Positions 6,525 to 14,273 of a stretch of 33,936 nucleotides of DNA are shown piece after piece. This stretch comes from an uncultured Ruminococcus sp. GTDB taxonomy: Bacteria > Bacillota > Clostridia > Oscillospirales > Acutalibacteraceae. The DNA lies in contig CAMKNF010000003.1 of the NCBI GenBank assembly GCA_946414115.1, positions 1-33,936 of the forward strand, read 5' to 3'. A program made the translations under genes and the position numbers. Every line of letters begins with the position of its first letter. Within the stretch, counting starts at the first letter, position 1. The notes below the pieces were generated by a model that made no database searches, was not told the origin of the DNA, and was given only the letters and a program-made list of their open reading frames with translations.

Positions 6525-7183
6525 TTAAGAGGAAATAAGCAATCGAAGTTTTTCAACAGCCTTTCGGTATAAATCATCAAGAGGAACCAAGTTTTTGTTG
6601 CATAAGGTTTAAGAGGACAGTACGGAAAGCATTGCGCAGGAAAGTGTAATTGAAGTGGGTTTTAGCTCTCCATTTACCGGAATTACCAACACCCCCCTCG
6701 GAAACAAGGCAGTGGATATGTGGATTCCATTTTAAATCTCTGCCAAAGGTGTGAAGAACACAAATAAACCCGGGAGTAAAAAAGCTCAAGTTTGCTATCT
6801 TTATGAAACAATCTCAAGATAGTTTTTTGAACAGCAGTAAAAAGTAAACCGAGTAAAGAACGGTCTTCGGCAAAGAAGTGGCGAAGTTCATCGTCAATAG
6901 TAAAGACGCAATGACGGTGATTGACATTGATGATTTTGCAAGACATTGCTGTAGTGCGGTCAATTGAATACATCGTACCACAGGAGGGGCAAAATCTGCT
7001 TTTGCATCTGAAAGGGACAAATTTTAATTTACCGCATTCAGTACAACCATACAAAGCACCGCCAAACGAAGGGTCGCCGCAATTAATCATTTTATTAACA
7101 TTTTCGATGATAGATTTGCGAGGTCGAAGAATATATACTATTTCATCATAATGTTCTTTGAAAATTTTCTGTAATATGTTCAT
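6525..7183 (-). pseudogene. IS91-like transposase, frameshifted and internally deleted
   Basis: The N-terminus is a zinc-binding domain: CTECGKLKFVPFRCKSRFCPSCG. After FHKDSKLELF the frame shifts by one base at a run of six T (about 6790) into FTPGFICVLHTFGRDLKWNPHIHCLVSEGG, which carries the HxH of HUH-type rolling-circle transposases. The sequence then jumps near 6590 to a third frame ending NLVPLDDLYRKAVEKLRLLISS, resembling the family's C-terminus, so roughly 200 residues in the middle are missing. The element cannot encode active transposase. ATG 7183 is the natural start. Confidence 0.85.
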
Positions 7184-7200
7184 AAGAACATTATACCACA

Positions 7201-7238
7201 GTTTGGTACAAAACCAAACCCCCTCATGATTGAGGGGG
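7201..7238. repeat. Tandem hairpins upstream of the IS91-like transposase
   Basis: GTTTGGT/ACCAAAC (7201-7219) followed at once by CCCCTCA-TGAT-TGAGGGG (about 7220-7238). They may mark the end of the element, or terminate transcripts from the phosphoribosyltransferase-like gene on the minus strand. Confidence 0.55.
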
Positions 7239-7273
7239 CAGGGGGTGTTGATGTGTCATTGACACTTTTTTAT

Positions 7274-7909
7274 TTATAGCTTTGAGTAGCCGTAGCTGTT
7301 TACAAGCGCTTCAATTTTTTCGCCTTTCTCGCAGAGAGGGCAGTGGTGGGAATTGTAGCTTTCATAATCGCCGAGGTCATTGGGATTGAAGATAGATGAA
7401 ACGGGATAACCCTCGCACTGCTCGACAGTTGCAAAAATTGCCGAAACGCCGACAACCAAACCGCCGTAATATTTAACTGCGTCAATTGCTGCCTGCGCAG
7501 TCTTGCCTGTTGTAACCGAAGCGGTAAGAATCAGAACGTGCTTTCCTGCAATCATAGGGGTGAGGTTGTCACGGAACATAAGCTGACCGCCTGCAAGGTA
7601 TTCGGGCGAAACAACGTAAATTGTCTGGTGAGCGTTCATATTGACAAAGTCCTCCTTTGTCAGCTCATCGGCAACGCAGGCACCGATAACCTCTGTTCCG
7701 TCAACGCAGAGAATTGTGTCAACAATCGTATTGGTTCTGTAGGAAGAAACAAGCTCTTTTGCAACAGCTTTTGCCTCCGAAAGTCTTGTCTTTTGCGTGG
7801 TAACATCTATAAAGTAATTCGTGTGGCTGTGTGAGGTTGCAAAGTGACCTTTTGCAACACGCAGGAAAACGTCTTTATTTTTTGTTCTTATTTTGTACAT
7901 CTGAGCCAT
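7274..7909 (-). CDS. Phosphoribosyltransferase-like protein (orotate PRT related)
   Basis: 211 residues with the type I phosphoribosyltransferase fold, closest by eye to orotate phosphoribosyltransferases. The region that binds PRPP reads VLILTASVTTGKT; classical enzymes have two acidic residues before the TTG, here replaced by Thr-Ala. It ends with a small Cys/His cluster, HHCPLCEKGEK, which may bind metal. ATG 7909 is chosen over the track start at 7939 because AGGAGG lies nine bases upstream. It is a lone gene, not within a pyr operon, so pyrimidine synthesis is not proven. A nucleobase salvage or regulatory role is possible. Confidence 0.7.
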   Translation of the reverse strand: MAQMYKIRTKNKDVFLRVAKGHFATSHSHTNYFIDVTTQKTRLSEAKAVAKELVSSYRTNTIVDTILCVDGTEVIGACVADELTKEDFVNMNAHQTIYVVSPEYLAGGQLMFRDNLTPMIAGKHVLILTASVTTGKTAQAAIDAVKYYGGLVVGVSAIFATVEQCEGYPVSSIFNPNDLGDYESYNSHHCPLCEKGEKIEALVNSYGYSKL

Positions 7910-8037
7910 AGTATCGGCCTCCTGTTTGGGTATTTGCAATAAAAACTATTTATTGTAAATTCAATTTTACACTATATCACCAAAAAAATCAATATCTTTT
8001 CACTAATTATATATATTAATATACTAAAATAAAGTGC

Positions 8038-8066
8038 TTGCATAAAGTCGCAGTCTTTGGTATAAT
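8038..8066 (+). promoter_or_regulatory. Promoter of the surface protein/dusB operon
   Basis: TTGCAT (8038-8043), a 17-base spacer and TATAAT (8061-8066) with upstream TGG, the same design as the tRNA-Arg promoter. Confidence 0.75.
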
Positions 8067-8107
8067 CAAAATATATACGCCAAATATCATAAAAATGGGG
8101 TATTAAA

Positions 8108-8611
8108 ATGAAATCTGTTAATTTTCTTAAAAAAGCAGTTTGCTTTTCTATATTAATAATCGTTGTGTTTTTCAGCGGATTTTCGGTGTTTGCCGTGGAT
8201 TATGACGGTGACGGAATTGACGATGATGTTTCAACGGTTGAGCCTGTTGAAACCCAGCCTGAATATACCGAGCCTGTTGTAACGGACGCTCCATATCAGG
8301 AAGAAACAACCGAGTACGTTCCCGAAACAGAGCCTTTGCCACAGGAAACAACCGAGTATGTTCCTACAGAAACAGAGCCTTACGAGCCTGAAACCGAAGC
8401 TCCGACTCAGGCACAGTATGTCGAGCCGCAGCAGAGTACAACCTCGTATATTCAGACGCCCACCGTTTCAAAAACGGTCAGCAAAAAGCAGTATTCCACT
8501 AACTACACCGCAGGTATTATTTCATGGGCTTGTGTAGGAGTGGGAATAATAGTTGCCGCAGCAGTGCTTATCAGCACAAAGGTCAGCGGCAGAAAAGCAT
8601 TGGGAAGATAA
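8108..8611 (+). CDS. Small secreted, membrane-anchored Thr/Glu/Pro-rich protein
   Basis: 167 residues, family not recognised. Signal peptide at 1-28 (KKAVCFSILIIVVFFSGFSVFA), then a single DYDGDGIDDD calcium-loop-like motif. A low-complexity stalk of repeated TTEYVP and TEPxxP units follows (about 40-120). One transmembrane segment near the end (SWACVGVGIIVAAAVLIS) is followed by a basic tail. This predicts an extracellular stalk anchored by its C-terminus. dusB starts two bases after its stop, so the two are probably cotranscribed without an obvious functional link. A role in surface display or adhesion is a guess. Confidence 0.72.
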   Translation: MKSVNFLKKAVCFSILIIVVFFSGFSVFAVDYDGDGIDDDVSTVEPVETQPEYTEPVVTDAPYQEETTEYVPETEPLPQETTEYVPTETEPYEPETEAPTQAQYVEPQQSTTSYIQTPTVSKTVSKKQYSTNYTAGIISWACVGVGIIVAAAVLISTKVSGRKALGR

Positions 8612-8613
8612 GT

Positions 8614-9591
8614 ATGGGCGAGTACAAAATCGGTTCGGTTTCTTTAAAATCCCGTGCAGTTCTTGCTCCAATGGCGGGCGTGAGCGACAGAGCATACAGA
8701 GAGCTTTGTATGAAGTTCGGCGCAGGACTTTGCATAAGCGAAATGGTAAGCTCAAAGGCGCTTTCTTTCAACAGCAAAAAGAGCGAGCAGTTAATGGATA
8801 TTTCCGATTGTGAACGTCCCTGCGGTATTCAGATTTTCGGAGATGACCCCGACTGTATGGCTGAAGCGGCAGAGCGTGCAATGCAGAACAATCCCGATTT
8901 GATTGACATAAATATGGGTTGTCCTGCTCCGAAAATCAGCTCAAACGGCAGCGGCAGTGCATTAATGAGAAATCCCCGGCTTTGCGGAGAAATTGTCAGT
9001 AAGGTCGTAAGCTTTTCGGACGTGCCTGTAACCGTAAAAATCCGCAAAGGCTGGGACGATGAAAACGCAAACGCCGTTGAGGTCGCAAAAATATGCGAAC
9101 AGGCAGGTGCAAGCGCAATTACCGTTCACGGCAGAACGAGGATGCAGTATTACAAGCCGCCCGTTGATTACGATATAATCAGAGCGGTGAAGAATGCCGT
9201 CAAAATTCCCGTAATTGCCAACGGCGATATTGACAGCGCAGAAAAAGCAAAGTCGGTTATTGAAAAAACCGGCTGTGATATTATAATGGTCGGTAGGGCA
9301 ACGCTCGGCAATCCGTGGATTTTTTCACAGATAAATTCGTATCTCGAAAATCCCGAAGAGCCTTTGCACTTTCCGACGCTTGAAGAAAAGCTTGACGTTA
9401 TGGTCGGGCATATTGAAAAAATGGTCGAATACAAGGGCGAGCATATGGCACTTTTACAGGCTCGAAAGCTTGTTGCAGGCTATTTTAAGGGAATGAGGGG
9501 AGCGGCTTCTCTTCGCAACGAAGCAGGAAGAATATCCACTCTTAATGATTTGTATGTATTAAAAGATAAGGCGTTATCAGCCAATCTATAA
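8614..9591 (+). CDS. dusB: tRNA-dihydrouridine synthase
   Basis: 325 residues, FMN-dependent reductase of uridine in tRNA. Landmarks in order: LAPMAGVSD at the N-terminus, DINMGCPAPKI with the catalytic cysteine at about 103, VTVKIRKGWD, ITVHGRTR, VIANGDI and MVGRATLGNPWIF. The ORF track extends to 8524, but ATG 8614 follows a GGGA site and lies two bases after the preceding stop. DusB is the usual clostridial paralogue; the substrate position was not tested. Confidence 0.93.
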   Translation: MGEYKIGSVSLKSRAVLAPMAGVSDRAYRELCMKFGAGLCISEMVSSKALSFNSKKSEQLMDISDCERPCGIQIFGDDPDCMAEAAERAMQNNPDLIDINMGCPAPKISSNGSGSALMRNPRLCGEIVSKVVSFSDVPVTVKIRKGWDDENANAVEVAKICEQAGASAITVHGRTRMQYYKPPVDYDIIRAVKNAVKIPVIANGDIDSAEKAKSVIEKTGCDIIMVGRATLGNPWIFSQINSYLENPEEPLHFPTLEEKLDVMVGHIEKMVEYKGEHMALLQARKLVAGYFKGMRGAASLRNEAGRISTLNDLYVLKDKALSANL

Positions 9592-9625
9592 TAAAGAAAA
9601 GAATTTCAGATAAGGGGAATTTAAA

Positions 9626-10882
9626 ATGAGTGAATTAACAAACATCGCATCTCTTGAGTATCTCAACGGCTACGATCCCGAGGTAGGTCAGGCTATGACC
9701 GACGAGCTTAAAAGACAGCGCAGAAACCTTGAGCTTATCGCAAGCGAAAACCTTGTTTCACCTGCCGTTATGGCGGCTATGGGAAGCCACCTTACAAATA
9801 AGTATGCCGAGGGTTATCCCGGCAAGCGTTACTACGGCGGCTGTGAGTGTGTAGACGTTGTTGAGGAAATCGCACGTAAGCGTGCTTGTGAGCTTTTCGG
9901 CGCAGAACACGCAAATGTTCAGCCCCATTCGGGTGCACAGGCTAACACAGCCGTTTATTTTGCAATGCTCCAGCCGGGCGACACCGTAATGGGAATGAAC
10001 CTCAACGAGGGCGGTCACCTTACTCACGGCTCACCCGTAAATATTTCGGGTAAATACTTCAACTTTGTAGCTTACGGCGTTGACCCTGTTACACACAGAA
10101 TTGACTATGACAAGGTGCTTGAAACTGCAAAGGAGTGCAAGCCGAAGCTTATCGTAGCAGGTGCATCCGCTTATCCGAGAATCATTGATTTTGCAAAATT
10201 CAGAGAAATTGCAGACGAGGTCGGCGCATATCTTATGGTGGATATGGCTCACATCGCAGGTCTTGTAGCCGCAGGCGTTCATCCCAACCCTGTTCCTTAC
10301 TGCGAATTTGTTACTACAACAACTCATAAAACTCTCCGTGGCCCCCGTGGCGGACTTATCCTCTGCCGTGAGGAGTTTGCAAAGCAGATTGACAAGGCTA
10401 TTTTCCCCGGAACACAGGGCGGTCCTCTTATGCACACAATCGCCGCAAAGGCTGTTTGCTTCGGCGAGGCTTTAAAGCCCGAGTTCAAGGAGTACGGCGC
10501 AAAGGTTGTTTCAAACTGCAAGGCTCTTGCTGACGGACTTGTAAAGAGAGGCAACAAGCTCGTTTCGGGCGGTACTGACAATCACGTTCTTTTGCTCGAC
10601 TTACGTGATACAGATGTTACGGGCAAGGAGCTTGAGGCTCGTCTTGACGACTGCTACATCACAGTAAACAAGAACACTATCCCCGGAGAACCACGTTCAC
10701 CGTTCGTTACAAGCGGCGTAAGAATCGGTACAGCCGCAGTTACAACAAGAGGTCTTAACGAGGAAGATATGGATCTTATTGCCGAGTACATCACTCTCGT
10801 TCTCAACGATTACGAGAACAGCAGAGATAAGGTAAGAGCAGGCGTTGAGGCTATCTGCAAAAAGTATCCGCTTTATGAATAA
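9626..10882 (+). CDS. glyA: Serine hydroxymethyltransferase
   Basis: 418 residues, the standard bacterial length. This PLP enzyme interconverts serine and glycine while loading one-carbon units on tetrahydrofolate. Clear blocks are [44 protein letters not shown] and [14 protein letters not shown] with the PLP lysine at about 235. ATG 9626 has AAGGGG upstream. It is 34 bases after dusB and could share its transcript, and is followed by a terminator. Confidence 0.97.
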   Translation: MSELTNIASLEYLNGYDPEVGQAMTDELKRQRRNLELIASENLVSPAVMAAMGSHLTNKYAEGYPGKRYYGGCECVDVVEEIARKRACELFGAEHANVQPHSGAQANTAVYFAMLQPGDTVMGMNLNEGGHLTHGSPVNISGKYFNFVAYGVDPVTHRIDYDKVLETAKECKPKLIVAGASAYPRIIDFAKFREIADEVGAYLMVDMAHIAGLVAAGVHPNPVPYCEFVTTTTHKTLRGPRGGLILCREEFAKQIDKAIFPGTQGGPLMHTIAAKAVCFGEALKPEFKEYGAKVVSNCKALADGLVKRGNKLVSGGTDNHVLLLDLRDTDVTGKELEARLDDCYITVNKNTIPGEPRSPFVTSGVRIGTAAVTTRGLNEEDMDLIAEYITLVLNDYENSRDKVRAGVEAICKKYPLYE

Positions 10883-10968
10883 TCCGGAATGCGTAATTCA
10901 GAATTAATTCCGTAGTGATTATCAAACGCAACCGATTTTTCTTTACTTTTGTAACAATTAACTATTCA

Positions 10969-11000
10969 GGGAACGGCAGTCTGTCGTTCCCGAAGTTTTT
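10969..11000 (+). terminator. Terminator after glyA
   Basis: GGGAACG (10969-10975) pairs with CGTTCCC (10985-10991), followed by GAAGTTTTT. Confidence 0.82.
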
Positions 11001-11027
11001 ACATATATAATGAAAGGAGGCTTTCAA

Positions 11028-12299
11028 ATGAAAAAACCGCTTGCCGACCGTTTTCGTCCGCAGTCGCTTGACGATATTGTAGGGCAGAAACATCTGCTTG
11101 CACCAAACAAGCCGCTTCGCAGAATAATAGAGAGCGGAGAAATACCGAATCTTATTTTTTACGGTCCGTCGGGCGTTGGCAAAACAACCCTTGCAACCTA
11201 TATAGCAAACAAGACAAACAAAACTCTCAAAAAGCTCAACGGCACTACAGCCTCAACGGCAGACATCAAGGATATTGTTTCACAGATAAATACCTTTTCG
11301 GGCATAAACGGAATTCTGCTCTATCTTGATGAGATTCAGTATTTTAATAAGAAACAACAGCAGACTCTGCTTGAATACATTGAAAACGGCAGTATTACTC
11401 TGATTGCCTCCACAACGGAGAATCCGTATTTCTATGTGTATAACGCAATTCTGAGCCGTTCAACCGTGTTTGAATTCAAGTCCGTTCCGTCCGACGAGGT
11501 GGTAAGGGCGGTCTATCGTGCCGCAGAGCTTCTGGAACAGGAGCAGGGGATAAAGATTGATTTGCCTGCCGAATGTGCCGAAAAAATTGCTTCAGGCTGC
11601 GGCGGAGATGTTCGCAAGGCGATGAATGCGCTTGAGCTTTCTGTTATTTCGGCTGATCTCGAAGGCGAAACCCGAAAGGTCACGCTTGAAATTGTTGAAC
11701 AGCTTGTGCAGAAAAGCGCACTCCGCTACGACAAGGACGGCGACGAGCATTACGATATTGTTTCGGCTTATCAGAAAAGTATGCGTGGCAGTGATACCGA
11801 CGCCGCTCTGCACTACCTTGCAAGACTGCTTGAAGCAGGTGATTTGATAAGCGCCTGCCGCAGACTTATGGTGTGTGCCTGCGAGGACGTCGGTGTAGCC
11901 TATCCACAGCTTATCCCGATTGTAAAATCCTGTGTTGATATTGCTCGTGACGTCGGACTTCCCGAGGCGAGAATTCCTCTTGCCGACGCAGTTGTAATGG
12001 TATGTAATGCACCAAAGTCAAATTCGGCATATATGGGCATAAACCTTGCAATGCAGGATGTTAAGAACGGAAAAACCGGACCTGTACCAAGACAGCTGCA
12101 GAATATGCATTACGACGGTGAGGACAATCAGAATAAAGGTCAGTTCTATCTTTATCCGCACGATTTTGAAAATCACTACGTTAAACAGCAGTATCTGCCT
12201 GATGAAATCAGAAACAGGGTTTATTACAGATACGGCGAGAACAAAAATGAGCAAGCATTCAAAGCCTATTGGGACAAAATTAAATCTGAAAAGTCATAG
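11028..12299 (+). CDS. rarA: Replication-associated recombination protein A (AAA+ ATPase)
   Basis: 423 residues, a clamp-loader-like ATPase (RarA/MgsA) that acts at stalled forks. The N-terminus ADRFRPQSLDDIVGQ is diagnostic, with Walker A GPSGVGKTT, Walker B LYLDEIQYFNKKQQ and sensor region STTENP. The C-terminal tetramerisation part (KSNSAYMGIN, PVPRQLQNMHY, YPHDFENHYVKQQYLP) is complete. ATG 11028 lies eight bases after AAAGGAGG. It stands alone between two terminators. One of the genes here that uses TAG as a normal stop. Confidence 0.95.
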   Translation: MKKPLADRFRPQSLDDIVGQKHLLAPNKPLRRIIESGEIPNLIFYGPSGVGKTTLATYIANKTNKTLKKLNGTTASTADIKDIVSQINTFSGINGILLYLDEIQYFNKKQQQTLLEYIENGSITLIASTTENPYFYVYNAILSRSTVFEFKSVPSDEVVRAVYRAAELLEQEQGIKIDLPAECAEKIASGCGGDVRKAMNALELSVISADLEGETRKVTLEIVEQLVQKSALRYDKDGDEHYDIVSAYQKSMRGSDTDAALHYLARLLEAGDLISACRRLMVCACEDVGVAYPQLIPIVKSCVDIARDVGLPEARIPLADAVVMVCNAPKSNSAYMGINLAMQDVKNGKTGPVPRQLQNMHYDGEDNQNKGQFYLYPHDFENHYVKQQYLPDEIRNRVYYRYGENKNEQAFKAYWDKIKSEKS

Positions 12300-12363
12300 A
12301 TTATATTATATAAAAGACAATTTATGAAAATATAAAAACTGAATTGATCGCTGAAAATTAACA

Positions 12364-12406
12364 CAAAAACGCAAAGCAAAATTACAAATTTTTGTTCTGC
12401 GTTTTA
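12364..12406 (+). terminator. Terminator after rarA
   Basis: ACGCA (12369-12373) pairs with TGCGT (12398-12402), with an inner CAAAA/TTTTG pairing, followed by TTTT. The rest of 12300-12616 is AT-rich with no gene and no promoter I would defend. Confidence 0.65.
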
Positions 12407-12616
12407 CATTTGTTTATCATTTTCTATCTTTTGCTATAACAATTGTAAAAACTGCACAAATAAAAGCTTGTTTTTTTGTAAGCTAAAAATGGAATTATTT
12501 TCTAAAAAAGAAATTAATAAATCTTTAACTATTGTAAAATTATGTTGTAATTGTGGAGTAGTGTTGAGTGACTTCACACGGACAACCATACTTAATGAAT
12601 ATGGAGGAAAATCATT

Positions 12617-14233
12617 ATGGTAAGAAAACAACATAAAGTATTAAGTCTTATTCTCTGCTTAATACTTGCAGTTTCGGCAGTTTGTGCCGGTACTGTTGGT
12701 GCCTTTGCGGCATCCGGAGATACTGTTTATTGTAAGCTCAATAACGGTTGGACCAAGGTTTATGCCTATATGTGGGGAGATGGCATAGGCAACAACCATG
12801 CTTGGCCCGGTGTTGAGATGACAAAGGTTGAAGGCGACGTTTATTCGTACAACGTTACAGGCGAATATGATAAGATCATCTTCACCAATGGCAACAACGG
12901 AGCCGGTCAGACCGGCACTATCAATTATGCAGGCAACGGCAAAATCTATGATTTGTCAGCAGGCACATGGTCAACTTATGTTGAAGTTCCCACAAGCGCA
13001 ACAACAGCAACAACTGCTACTACAGCAACAACTGCTACACAGGCTCCCACTTCAAGTGGAGACGGTGTAACAGTTTACCTCAAGAACGAGGCTGGCTGGT
13101 CAACTGCTTACTGCTATATGTGGACTGATGGTGCAGGTAACAATCATGCTTGGCCCGGCGAAGCAATGACAAATATTGGCGACGATGTTTATATGTATAC
13201 TGCTTCAAAGAGCTATGCTAAGTGCATATTCAATGTCGGCTCTGACAAGAATAAGACAGGCGACCTTACAACAATGGACGGTCAGATTTACAACAACAAA
13301 ACCGGTGAATGGTCTGTTTATGATTTAAGCGACCTTCAGGTTAAGTCTTTTACAGCTGACCCTGCAACAGGTGTTTACATTGATACAGACATAACACTTT
13401 CTGCTGAAGCTCAGAACAGAAACGGTGCAGCAGTAAGCTACAAGTTCTCTGTAACAAACGAGAACGGCGGTACTTCCGTTGTTTCTGATTTCAGCAGCAC
13501 AAACTCAGTTGTATGGACTCCCCAGACAGCAGGCACATACACAATCACTTTTGATTTCAAGGACACAGAGGGCAACGAAAACAGCCGTACAACAACTGTT
13601 AAGGTTGAAGACGACTCAGCCCTTGTAAAGCCTATCATCAAGAGTGTCTTCCCCGCAAACAACAACTTAATCAAGGTTAATAAACCTGCAACCGTTTCTG
13701 TAAAAGCAGGCGGCGGTAAGACAGGTACAAACCTTCTCTTCTACAAGTATATCGTAACCGATCCCAACGGTGTTAAGAATATTCCTTACTACACACTCAA
13801 CAGCACATATTCTTTCACACCCACAATGCTCGGTGAATATACAGTTAATGTTTACGTTCAGGGTTCTGACAACACAACTATAAACAAGACTTATAAGTAC
13901 ACAGCTACAAACAGTGATGTAACAGTTCCTACAACAGCTCCCGTTCCTGCAACAACGGCTCCTGTTCCCACAACAACAGCTCCCGTTCCTGCAACAACGG
14001 CTCCTGTTCCCGCAACAACCTCACCTGTTCCTACTACAACTTCACCCGTAGTAGTTTTAGGCGATGTTGACGGCGACGGTAAACTCACAGTTAATGACGC
14101 AACATACATCCAGAAGTATTTGGCAGAATATCCTGAATACAGTTCGATAAGCCTCAAAGTCGGCGATGTGAACGGTGACGGCAAAATTTCTGTTAAGGAT
14201 GCTACAGCAATTCAGTTAATGCTTACAAAATAA
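12617..14233 (+). CDS. Secreted starch-binding protein with dockerin (amylosome component)
   Basis: 538 residues. Signal peptide 1-32 (ends GAFAASG). Two CBM26-like modules follow at about 34-122 and 150-235, each with aromatic-rich GW...AYMW and NNHAWPG blocks. Two Ig-like beta modules span about 240-430. A Pro-Thr linker of APVPATT units runs to about 478. The type I dockerin at 482-538 has two calcium-binding repeats, DVDGDGKLTVNDAT and DVNGDGKISVKDAT. There is no catalytic domain, so it should bind starch and dock onto a cohesin scaffold. The layout recalls the R. bromii starch-adherence (Sas) proteins; whether it is a known one needs a search. GGAGG lies nine bases before ATG. Confidence 0.9.
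   Translation: MVRKQHKVLSLILCLILAVSAVCAGTVGAFAASGDTVYCKLNNGWTKVYAYMWGDGIGNNHAWPGVEMTKVEGDVYSYNVTGEYDKIIFTNGNNGAGQTGTINYAGNGKIYDLSAGTWSTYVEVPTSATTATTATTATTATQAPTSSGDGVTVYLKNEAGWSTAYCYMWTDGAGNNHAWPGEAMTNIGDDVYMYTASKSYAKCIFNVGSDKNKTGDLTTMDGQIYNNKTGEWSVYDLSDLQVKSFTADPATGVYIDTDITLSAEAQNRNGAAVSYKFSVTNENGGTSVVSDFSSTNSVVWTPQTAGTYTITFDFKDTEGNENSRTTTVKVEDDSALVKPIIKSVFPANNNLIKVNKPATVSVKAGGGKTGTNLLFYKYIVTDPNGVKNIPYYTLNSTYSFTPTMLGEYTVNVYVQGSDNTTINKTYKYTATNSDVTVPTTAPVPATTAPVPTTTAPVPATTAPVPATTSPVPTTTSPVVVLGDVDGDGKLTVNDATYIQKYLAEYPEYSSISLKVGDVNGDGKISVKDATAIQLMLTK
13926..14043 (+). repeat. Coding tandem repeat of the Pro-Thr linker
   Basis: Degenerate 21-base units of the CCTGTTCCNGCAACAACGGCT type, repeated about five times within the dockerin gene. 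They encode APVPATT and can change length by slippage. Confidence 0.8.
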
Positions 14234-14273
14234 TTATAAAGCATTTATAATGTTATAAAATAGGGAGATTATT

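Noticed and set aside
10031-10435. 134-residue minus-strand ORF within glyA
   Set aside because: Shadow of glyA with no ribosome site; glyA is unmistakable.
13926-14043. Short tandem repeats resembling a CRISPR array
   Set aside because: They are in-frame codons of the Pro-Thr linker of the dockerin protein, without unique spacers.
13891-14184. 97-residue minus-strand ORF with GTGAVVAGTG repeats
   Set aside because: Antisense shadow of the Pro-Thr linker and dockerin repeats.
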